From Kiritimatiellia bacterium (lineage in GTDB: Bacteria > Verrucomicrobiota > Kiritimatiellia > RFP12 > UBA1067): DNA of 12,532 bases. The stretch lies in contig JAQVQN010000026.1 in NCBI GenBank assembly GCA_028701555.1, positions 1 to 12,532 of the forward strand. The letters run 5' to 3'. The translations under genes were made by a program, and so were the position numbers. Of this stretch, positions 6,800 through 12,532 are shown piece after piece (within the stretch, counting starts at the first letter, position 1; every line of letters starts with the position of its first letter). The notes under the pieces are model-generated. The model saw nothing but the letters and a program-made list of their open reading frames with translations, ran no database searches and was not told where the DNA came from.

Positions 6800-9748
6800 T
6801 CACTGTTTCAAATTCTCGAACAGGACCGGGCCGCCCCACTTGCCGGTGGTTACCAGGTCGATATCGCCGTCGCCGTCAATATCAACCGGCACGATGTTAA
6901 GCCCGGCCGCGAAACCTTCGTCATAAGATACGATATGCTTGGTGAATACAGGCGCGGCACTGGGCGTGAAACGATAGAAGAAAACACATTTTTTACCGAA
7001 AGCATCCGGATCGCCCCCGTTGTGGGCCATGAAACGCTTGCCTACAATGATCTCCTTCCTGCCATCGCCGGTGATGTCCGCGAACGCCAGGTAGTGAGGC
7101 TGTGACCAGGTATCGTCGATCAAGTGCTGCCGCCAGCCTACCTTGCCCTCGCCGTCACGACACTGCTCATACCACCAGATGCCGTGCTTGTGCGCGACGC
7201 TGGTGATGATGTCGTTCAGACCGTCCGCATTGACATCGTGGACAATTATGTTTGAAGTGTGGTCGGCCCCGCCCGCAGGTGCGCCGAGCGCGATCGGGTG
7301 CGCCCGCCAAGCGCCCTTGCGAATATCCTCCGGTGCCTCGAACCAGGCGTCTGGTCGGATGATGTCCTGCCGTCCGTCGCCGTTGATGTCGCCCACACCC
7401 GCGCCAAAGGGGCGGGTCTGATTGCATACGTCGTGCCGCACAAAAGTCGCCTGCCCGTCGGAGTTGCCGCTTCTCTCATACCAGACGGTCACATGGGTCT
7501 GCGGCAGAAACTCCTCAGCCTTGCCGTCGCCGTCGATGTCCTCCAGCGTGCCAGTCTCATGATTGCCGAGCGGATCGATCACATGCCGTTTCCAATCACC
7601 CTTGCCGCCGCCGGGGTTCTCGTACCAGGCTGAGGTCTTGTCGAACCAGCCTGCCGCGACCATGTCCGGACGGCCGTCGCGGTTGACATCCAGCACCAGG
7701 TTGCAGAAATCATCTGCGTAACCCTTGCCGTCCTCGGTAACCTTATTGTCAATCTCGCGGATCTTGACCGGCTTCCAGTCAGGCGCGAGATACAGGAATG
7801 GCCCGGCAATGATATCTGGTTTGCCGTCGCCGTTGAAGTCAGCCACCGCGCAGGCTTCCGACCGATAGTCGCTGATGCGGTGCGCTTTGAAGGCGACCGG
7901 AGAGATCAGTGTGCCGGGTGCCGCGTCCGGCACATCCACAATTATCGTGCTGGCGATAATCCTGAGAGCCTTAAGAGCGTCGTTTTTGAAGACGGGATTG
8001 TCTAAATACGGCTTGAGCGCCGCAACCGCTTCAGGCGTGGGCACGCTCGCCCATGCCTCGATCAGCAGATAACGCTCCTCGTCGCGCTGCACTAGTCCTG
8101 CGGCCTTGCGGCACATTTCGGCGCGCGCATCCAACCCGGGCTCCTGCGCGATCAGACGCAGAGCTCCGCGCAGTGCCACGATTCGCAAACTGTTGCTGCG
8201 ATGTGCCTCGGCCTGCCGCAGCAACGCGGGCGCGGCAGCGATATCCTTCCAGGCCGCCAAAACACGCAGGGCGGCGTCGGCCACCTCGCTGTCGGCATCG
8301 CCGAGCGTTTCTATCACAAGCGCGAGCCCGTCAGGTCTGCCGGCGATGCCGAGCGCAGTCAACAGGGCGCGACGGCCTTCGGTAGCCGCGGCTGCCAGCA
8401 GCGGACGCACCGCTACCGTGGCTGCTTCAGGATATTTGCGCGCGAGCACAGCCAGCGCCTTTTCCGCCGCGCGCTGCTCGTGCGGGTCTTCGGCTTTGCA
8501 TGCGGCAGAAAAAGTTTCAGTCAGTTGTTTTTCGTCCGCGATCTCGGTCAGCAAAGTCAGTGCGGCGGTACGCACGGCCGGTTCGACAGAGTCCAGATAC
8601 TGCAATGCCGCAGGCGCGGCTTTATGGGGCTTGCGGAAAGCCGCAACGCCCAGCAGCCGCACATGCGCTTCTGGGCCGCCGCCGCGTTTTGACAAGGCCC
8701 GTACGATTCGGGCATCGGTATCCGCGTCCCGCAGTTTTATGAGGCTCATGCGCGCGGCATCAGCCAACGCCTCGTTATGATGACCCAGCAATTCTATCAG
8801 GGTGTCGGCATCAGATGCATCGCCGAGATCACCCAAGCCGCCAACCGCTGCTATCAGAGCGGGCGTATCCTCCCTGTTCTTTAGCGACTCTCGCAGAAAA
8901 GGCGCACCGTTACGGTTTCCGGCGGCGATGAAAGCCTCTATCAGGGTCACTCGTCCGGCAGCGGGCAACGAACGCATGAATTTTACGCCTATGCGCCGCA
9001 AACTCTTTTCAGGCAGGTTCGCTGCAAATCTGGCGGTCGCACCGCGCCACACTGCGGAATCGCGGGAAAGCCCGTCTGCGACAAGTTTATCCATGTCGCT
9101 CTGCGACAGGCCCAGCAGACCGCAGAAGGCGGCCAGTTGCACATGTTCGGGGAACCGTTCCCCCATGGCTTCGGCATATTTGGCGCGCGCTACCTTAACG
9201 TCTGTCTCCGCCAACCGTTCGGCCAAGGTCAATAGTGCCGAGCCGGGCATGGCGGCGCAGGCCGTGCCATCGGCCAAATCCGCCGGATCAGCCACAGCAG
9301 CCAAATAATCCCACGCTGCGGCTTTAGCCATAGCCCGACCGGAAGCGCAAAGGCCGTGCGCCATTGTTATGGCAACCGGGCTGTTGCGGCGTTTCAGAGC
9401 GTTGAGCAGGCCTGCCTGACAGCGGTCGTCAGCTTGAACTATCGCGGCCGCGAGTGCCGCATCAGCATCGGGATGGCCAAGCGCCTCCAGCAGAAAACAG
9501 GCGTTATCGAAGGTCGCTGGGCCGGCAAGTTGTGCGGCCAGTGCTGGTATGGACGCAGGCGTGGCGGAAACCAGCAGCTTATGCCGCGCGGCGTCACGCT
9601 CCTCTGCGGAGCCATCAGACAGTTGTTTGATCAGCGCCGCTTCGCCAGCAGCAGACGAAAGGCTCAGAAGGACGCTAAAAAGCAAGCCGGCAGGACGGTA
9701 AAGAGCGCGGCAAAGGCCAGATCGGCAGGAGGCTGATTTATTGGTCAT
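6800..9748 (-). CDS. Exported HEAT-repeat and VCBS/FG-GAP repeat protein, 982 residues
   Basis: The start has a basic segment and hydrophobic core (about residues 19-34, GLLFSVLLSLSS) ending in Ala/Gly residues, a likely Sec signal with cleavage near 34-38; no lipobox is visible. Residues ~38-600 are Ala/Leu-rich helical HEAT-like repeats (for example around DADTLIELLGHHNEALADAA and ALVIETLGDADSEVADAAL), usual for protein-protein scaffolds. From ~620 follow seven D-x-[ND/T]-x-D-G-x-x-[DE] loops starting at D637, D687, D737, D787, D838, D891 and D956, the calcium-binding signature of VCBS/FG-GAP blades, with WYE-type motifs between. I infer a secreted or periplasmic binding protein ending in a seven-bladed propeller; no catalytic residues are recognisable and the ligand is unknown. 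A TAAGG site 9 bases upstream supports the start. It lies 31 bases after the oxidoreductase gene and is probably co-transcribed. Confidence 0.88.
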   Translation of the reverse strand: MTNKSASCRSGLCRALYRPAGLLFSVLLSLSSAAGEAALIKQLSDGSAEERDAARHKLLVSATPASIPALAAQLAGPATFDNACFLLEALGHPDADAALAAAIVQADDRCQAGLLNALKRRNSPVAITMAHGLCASGRAMAKAAAWDYLAAVADPADLADGTACAAMPGSALLTLAERLAETDVKVARAKYAEAMGERFPEHVQLAAFCGLLGLSQSDMDKLVADGLSRDSAVWRGATARFAANLPEKSLRRIGVKFMRSLPAAGRVTLIEAFIAAGNRNGAPFLRESLKNREDTPALIAAVGGLGDLGDASDADTLIELLGHHNEALADAARMSLIKLRDADTDARIVRALSKRGGGPEAHVRLLGVAAFRKPHKAAPAALQYLDSVEPAVRTAALTLLTEIADEKQLTETFSAACKAEDPHEQRAAEKALAVLARKYPEAATVAVRPLLAAAATEGRRALLTALGIAGRPDGLALVIETLGDADSEVADAALRVLAAWKDIAAAPALLRQAEAHRSNSLRIVALRGALRLIAQEPGLDARAEMCRKAAGLVQRDEERYLLIEAWASVPTPEAVAALKPYLDNPVFKNDALKALRIIASTIIVDVPDAAPGTLISPVAFKAHRISDYRSEACAVADFNGDGKPDIIAGPFLYLAPDWKPVKIREIDNKVTEDGKGYADDFCNLVLDVNRDGRPDMVAAGWFDKTSAWYENPGGGKGDWKRHVIDPLGNHETGTLEDIDGDGKAEEFLPQTHVTVWYERSGNSDGQATFVRHDVCNQTRPFGAGVGDINGDGRQDIIRPDAWFEAPEDIRKGAWRAHPIALGAPAGGADHTSNIIVHDVNADGLNDIITSVAHKHGIWWYEQCRDGEGKVGWRQHLIDDTWSQPHYLAFADITGDGRKEIIVGKRFMAHNGGDPDAFGKKCVFFYRFTPSAAPVFTKHIVSYDEGFAAGLNIVPVDIDGDGDIDLVTTGKWGGPVLFENLKQ

Positions 9749-9779
9749 GGCAAAATACCTTATTTAAGATCGTCTTTTA

Positions 9780-11021
9780 CTAAAGAGCCCAAGGTGCACG
9801 GCAGGTGCGGTTGATGAGGCGGTTGGCCTCACTGTCGTTCTTGAAAGCTAGCGAACGCGGGTCAAATTCCAAGGGCCGGTTAAGGTGGTATGCGATGGTT
9901 GCCGCATGGCAGGCGACATGCGAAAAGTGCAGCGATTCCGCCGGTGCCGAGGTGAGCTGACGCGAGCGCACACAGTCGAGGAACTCCTTGGGATGCGCTA
10001 CCGGCCGCATCCAGCTTTCGCTGCGCACGGCGCGGTTCTCCAGCAGGCTCGGCGAAGAGACCTGGACATCGCCGGAATCGTCGGTCTCGACCCATCCCTC
10101 GTCGCCCTCGAAACGCACCGCGCAACTGTTCTTAAAGCCGTGCTGGCGCAGCACCAGCTTGATGCCGTCGTCGTAGAAAGCGTGAAACGTCCCCGCGTCC
10201 ACCGGCACGTACCGCGTCGGCGCGGTCTGCTCGCGCTTCAACACTAGCTGGCACAGATCGATGGTGTGGCTGCCCCACTCGGTCAGGTCGCCGTGAAAAT
10301 CGTATTGGCTGTGCCACCCTTTGATGTACTGGCTGTTGTAAGGACGCCACGGCGCGGGCCCCAGCCACATGTCCCAATCAAATTCATCGTGTGCCGGAGT
10401 TGGCTCGCTGTCGAAGAATTTATTCGCAGACGAGAACCCCATGACAATCATGCCCGCATGCAGGGTGTGCAGACGCCCCAGTCGGCCGCTGCGGGCGATG
10501 TTCATGGCGGTCACGAAATTTCCGACCGTGCGCCGCTGCACACCGCCCTGGTAAATGCGTTGGTAGCGTTTGGCCGCATTCATCACCGCCTCGCCCTCGC
10601 GAATTGAGAGCGAGATGGGTTTTTCGCAATAGACATCCTTGCCAGCGCGCATGGCCTGTATGGCGAGCTGCGCGTGCCAGCGGTCCCCGGTGGCGATGTA
10701 CAGTGCATCTATGTCAGGCCGCGCCAGCATCTCGCGGAAATCGCGGTATTCTGAGCAATCGCTGTTGCCGTTGAATTCGTCCACAATCTTTTTGGCGTTT
10801 TGCCTGCGCTCGCGGTTGACATCGCATACGGCCAGCGCACGCGTTCCCGCAATGTTCATAAAGACCGGCATGAGCTGCGTGGCACGTGAGCCTGCACCGA
10901 TGAACCCCATGGTCACGGTGTTTGACGGAGCGACCGCCTGTGCCCTCAGCCTCTGCCCGGCGACAGCCGCCGCGGCAAACCCTGCGGCTTTGAAAATAAA
11001 GCCTCTGCGTCTGATGCTCAT
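9780..11021 (-). CDS. Gfo/Idh/MocA-family oxidoreductase with Tat signal, 413 residues
   Basis: The family comprises NAD(P)-dependent dehydrogenases, oxidoreductases and some NAD-dependent glycosidases acting on sugars and cyclitols. The N-terminus carries RRRGFIFK (4-11), a twin-arginine-like motif, then an Ala-rich core and a likely AQA cleavage near residue 29, so export of a folded, cofactor-loaded enzyme is inferred. The nucleotide-binding loop is GFIGAG (39-44), the family EKP triad is E133-K134-P135, and WGSHTID places H252 and D255 at the usual catalytic position. The FDWDMWLGPAP segment is common in PVC-bacterial members. I place the start at 11021, because GGGGGAG (11026-11032) sits 4 bases upstream and the Tat motif begins there; a longer frame from 11096 adds 25 residues without support. 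It is first gene of a unit with the HEAT/VCBS gene. The substrate cannot be told from sequence. Confidence 0.9.
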   Translation of the reverse strand: MSIRRRGFIFKAAGFAAAAVAGQRLRAQAVAPSNTVTMGFIGAGSRATQLMPVFMNIAGTRALAVCDVNRERRQNAKKIVDEFNGNSDCSEYRDFREMLARPDIDALYIATGDRWHAQLAIQAMRAGKDVYCEKPISLSIREGEAVMNAAKRYQRIYQGGVQRRTVGNFVTAMNIARSGRLGRLHTLHAGMIVMGFSSANKFFDSEPTPAHDEFDWDMWLGPAPWRPYNSQYIKGWHSQYDFHGDLTEWGSHTIDLCQLVLKREQTAPTRYVPVDAGTFHAFYDDGIKLVLRQHGFKNSCAVRFEGDEGWVETDDSGDVQVSSPSLLENRAVRSESWMRPVAHPKEFLDCVRSRQLTSAPAESLHFSHVACHAATIAYHLNRPLEFDPRSLAFKNDSEANRLINRTCRAPWAL

Positions 11022-11025
11022 TGTA

Positions 11026-11032
11026 ACTCCCC
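11026..11032 (-). promoter_or_regulatory. Ribosome-binding site that fixes the oxidoreductase start
   Basis: Read on the minus strand, GGGGGAG precedes the ATG at 11021 by four bases (TTAC, then the A of ATG). It favours this start over the upstream in-frame ATG at 11096. Confidence 0.7.
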
Positions 11033-11122
11033 CATAGCGTCTGCCGCCTGCGCTTCCCGCCCCCGCAAACCAACTCAGCATTACCGCAGTCGTCACAAAC
11101 GCCTTATACAGATTTAATGGAT

Positions 11123-11128
11123 ATTATA
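11123..11128 (-). promoter_or_regulatory. Candidate promoter -10 box for the oxidoreductase/HEAT-VCBS unit
   Basis: On the minus strand this hexamer is a perfect TATAAT. At 17 bases spacing the -35 position (11146-11151) reads AGACTG, a poor match, so the promoter would depend on an activator or be weak. Predicted transcription start is near 11116, giving a leader of about 95 bases before the ATG at 11021. Assignment is by consensus only. Confidence 0.45.
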
Positions 11129-11207
11129 GTGCTGAAGCCGCACGGCAGTCTTGTAAAAGCGCGTGTTTGTTGTGTACATATTCCGCGTCGAAGATCCGTG
11201 CGCACAA

Positions 11208-11223
11208 CGCTTCTGCGCTTCTG
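11208..11223 (+). repeat. Tandem 8-base direct repeat upstream of the HNH promoter
   Basis: CGCTTCTG occurs twice head-to-tail, about 40 bases upstream of the candidate -10 of the HNH gene. Two adjacent identical half-sites could be an operator, but a copy this short can arise by chance. Confidence 0.4.
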
Positions 11224-11242
11224 CACTCCCGCAAAAACATGC

Positions 11243-11271
11243 TGTTGCCCTTGCCCCGCTTATGCTATATT
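11243..11271 (+). promoter_or_regulatory. Candidate extended -10 promoter for the HNH gene
   Basis: TGCTATATT (11263-11271) is an extended -10 element: TG, one base, then a hexamer one base away from TATAAT. At 17 bases spacing the -35 position reads TGTTGC (11243-11248), and TTGCCC (11245-11250) lies at 15 bases. Extended -10 promoters tolerate a weak -35. Predicted start near 11278 gives a leader of about 62 bases. Confidence 0.5.
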
Positions 11272-11276
11272 CAGGC

Positions 11277-11317
11277 AATCTGACAGTATGTTATAGCTGC
11301 CGTGGAAGCCCCAGATT
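11277..11317 (+). promoter_or_regulatory. Inverted repeat in the predicted HNH leader
   Basis: AATCTG at 11277-11282 pairs perfectly with CAGATT at 11312-11317 across a 29-base loop. It lies just at the predicted transcript start and ends 22 bases before the ATG. It may be a leader stem or protein site controlling a nuclease gene; a 6-bp arm with a long loop is weak evidence. Confidence 0.3.
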
Positions 11318-11339
11318 AGTCAAAAGGAAACACTGCATT

Positions 11340-12494
11340 ATGAAGTGGCGTTGGGATCAAGGTAGGCTTGAGTATTTTAACTACTCTAGCATCCGATCAA
11401 TAGCCAATGTTTTACTCAGTCTTGAAGGCATTGATATGGAAAAAGGCGGGGAGGATATACTCCGGACGCACTTAGAACTCGAAACAGGATTACCTTTCTT
11501 ACCTAAATCTTATGCCGTTTGGAGAAATTACGCCCGTGTTTTTCAATGCTCCATGCTGGCCACTAAGATTGAAGGACGCCTCTTTGTCACCGATTTATGC
11601 CGCAAACTAAAACAGCCGCCTACTGTTTTTTCCTCAGATGAATATTTTAATTTTATATTTTCACGTTTTGCTCTGCCTTTTCCCGCCTTTAAGGGCTACA
11701 ACGCTTCTGTTAATGCTGTTTTTCCGTTTGCTGCAATTTTGAAATTTATGATAAGCCGTCCTAAGAGAGGCTGCTCAACAGCCGATGTGCTCAAATTTAT
11801 CGTAGGCAACGGATGTACTGGGATCGAGGACTTACAACATTATGCAACCCTCAAACCTATGCATGTGAAATCTTTAAATGACGAAAAACGGCAAATTAGG
11901 GAAATGCTGGTGTTCATGGGGCAGGCCTCTTATTTGAAATGGCTTGACAGGTCTTTGTATATAGACTCGTCTGATTACCAGAGCATATTAACTTCTACAG
12001 CACCAAATACTTCGATAAAACGAAAAACGTCCTCCTTTGAAGAGTTCATATCCATGACCTCTATATCGTCAGACCAAGATACCAAATTCGATATTGTTCT
12101 ATCCGACAGGGTGACCTCCGAACCGGTATTTAAAGAAGGCGGCAAGGTATTTGTCACGCACAGCAAAATCGAAAGAAGCCCCTTGATACGCCAGCGTTTC
12201 TTTCAGATGCACCCTGAAGTGATTTGTGACGCATGCAAGCTAAAACCTCGAGAACGCTATCCATGGACAAACAACATTCTTGATTTGCACCATATTATGC
12301 CGCTTTCCACGACACTTAATGTGGGCGGAACCACAACCTCGATGGATGATCTTTCGCCTCTTTGTCCGTCATGCCACCGAAGCATCCATGATTTTTATCA
12401 GATTAAACTCGGCGAATGGGGAGTTCCTGACTTCGGTTCAAAAACAATGGCTCATGATATCTATGATATGGCTAAGAGGGAGATACAGCTTTGA
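11340..12494 (+). CDS. HNH endonuclease with unrecognised N-terminal region, 384 residues
   Basis: The C-terminus is a zinc-type HNH (ββα-metal) nuclease: C296-x2-C299, LDLHH (H317, H318), DDL (D337, D338), then C342-x2-C345-H346 and H350. The four cysteines should bind structural zinc; H317/H318 and the later histidines form the metal and catalytic site. The usual Asn of HNH is Asp here. Residues 1-~290 match no family I can name; the segment around 60-90 (VWRNYARVFQCSMLATKI, then FVTDLCRKL) looks like a winged-helix module, as seen in some type II restriction enzymes. I infer a DNA-cutting, probably restriction or defence, enzyme. The ATG at 11340 is preferred over an in-frame ATG at 11163, because AAAAGGAAA (11322-11330) precedes it and the promoter lies between. 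Base composition is clearly more AT-rich than flanking genes, suggesting horizontal acquisition. Confidence 0.82.
   Translation: MKWRWDQGRLEYFNYSSIRSIANVLLSLEGIDMEKGGEDILRTHLELETGLPFLPKSYAVWRNYARVFQCSMLATKIEGRLFVTDLCRKLKQPPTVFSSDEYFNFIFSRFALPFPAFKGYNASVNAVFPFAAILKFMISRPKRGCSTADVLKFIVGNGCTGIEDLQHYATLKPMHVKSLNDEKRQIREMLVFMGQASYLKWLDRSLYIDSSDYQSILTSTAPNTSIKRKTSSFEEFISMTSISSDQDTKFDIVLSDRVTSEPVFKEGGKVFVTHSKIERSPLIRQRFFQMHPEVICDACKLKPRERYPWTNNILDLHHIMPLSTTLNVGGTTTSMDDLSPLCPSCHRSIHDFYQIKLGEWGVPDFGSKTMAHDIYDMAKREIQL
12478..12482 (+). promoter_or_regulatory. Ribosome-binding site within the HNH gene end
   Basis: GGGAG lies eight bases before a TTG codon at 12491 and inside the last codons of the HNH gene. 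Spacing is ideal for initiation at that TTG and supports a coupled downstream gene. Confidence 0.4.
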
Positions 12495-12532
12495 GGAAGC
12501 TTTCACTTAAAGAACAAGTATTGATTATTGAA
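12491..12532 (+). CDS. Possible start of a downstream coupled gene (cut by window edge)
   Basis: A TTG at 12491-12493 overlaps the HNH stop TGA (12492-12494) and opens a frame that remains open to the last base, reading (M)RKLSLKEQVLIIE. A GGGAG site sits eight bases upstream, and the overlap geometry is typical of translationally coupled genes. No ATG or GTG in a better position is seen. Only 14 codons are visible, too few to identify a product or to exclude chance. If real, a partner of the HNH protein such as a methyltransferase or helicase would be expected from known restriction operons, but nothing here shows which. Confidence 0.4.
   Translation, partial: MRKLSLKEQVLIIE

Larger units (their letters stand above)
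11022..11339. other. 318-base divergent intergenic region
   Basis: The gap separates the minus-strand oxidoreductase unit from the plus-strand HNH gene. It holds a TATAAT on the minus strand (11123-11128), an extended -10 on the plus strand (11263-11271), a perfect tandem 8-mer CGCTTCTG at 11208-11215 and 11216-11223, and an inverted repeat AATCTG (11277-11282) and CAGATT (11312-11317) in the predicted HNH leader. I see no RNA gene and no credible small reading frame. Base composition falls toward the HNH gene. Confidence 0.6.

Noticed and set aside
8106..8780. A 224-residue open frame on the plus strand within the HEAT/VCBS gene.
   Set aside because: It is antisense to a clear HEAT-repeat coding region, has low-complexity Ala/Ser/Arg composition and no recognisable motif; GC-rich genes commonly leave such open shadows.
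11022..11096. A 25-residue N-terminal extension of the oxidoreductase.
   Set aside because: It would bury the Tat motif away from the N-terminus and lacks a clear ribosome-binding site; the start at 11021 has GGGGGAG directly upstream.
11163..11339. An N-terminal extension of the HNH gene to an ATG at 11163.
   Set aside because: The added 59 residues show no domain character, the candidate promoter lies inside the segment, and the ATG at 11340 has a ribosome-binding site and a family-like start.
1..12532. CRISPR arrays, tRNA or rRNA genes, and insertion sequences.
   Set aside because: I saw no regularly spaced repeats, cloverleaf or rRNA-like segments, transposase frame or terminal inverted repeats by eye; tRNAscan and an IS search would settle this.

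Overview
The window is chromosomal-looking bacterial DNA holding five certain protein genes and a probable sixth that starts in the last 42 bases. No organism is named by the sequence. A Tat-exported Gfo/Idh/MocA oxidoreductase next to a secreted HEAT-repeat plus VCBS/FG-GAP protein is typical of the PVC superphylum (Planctomycetes, Verrucomicrobia, Lentisphaerae, Kiritimatiellae), so a PVC bacterium is my best inference. The complete recBCD set fits a Gram-negative-type cell.

Bases 1-6761 (+ strand) carry recC (3' part only, cut by the window edge), recB and recD in the order C-B-D. RecC and RecB overlap by one base (TGATG), and recD follows recB after 63 bases. Together they encode the three subunits of exodeoxyribonuclease V, the helicase-nuclease that processes double-strand breaks for recombination and degrades foreign linear DNA. 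All diagnostic helicase and nuclease motifs seen in RecB and RecD are intact.

Bases 6800-11021 (- strand) hold a two-gene unit read towards recD: first the Tat-signal Gfo/Idh/MocA oxidoreductase, then, 31 bases on, a 982-residue exported protein with N-terminal HEAT repeats and a C-terminal run of seven calcium-loop VCBS/FG-GAP repeats, probably a seven-bladed beta-propeller. They look like an exported carbohydrate-related pair, but no substrate can be read from the sequence. They converge on recD with only 38 bases between stop codons.

Bases 11022-11339 are a divergent regulatory gap with a plausible promoter on each strand. Bases 11340-12494 (+ strand) encode a protein with a C-terminal zinc-type HNH nuclease domain and about 290 N-terminal residues I do not recognise. 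This gene is visibly more AT-rich than its neighbours. A good ribosome-binding site and a TTG codon overlapping its stop suggest a translationally coupled next gene running off the window. This right-hand end is the best candidate for an unfamiliar restriction or defence module; the rest is recognisable housekeeping and PVC-type exported proteins.
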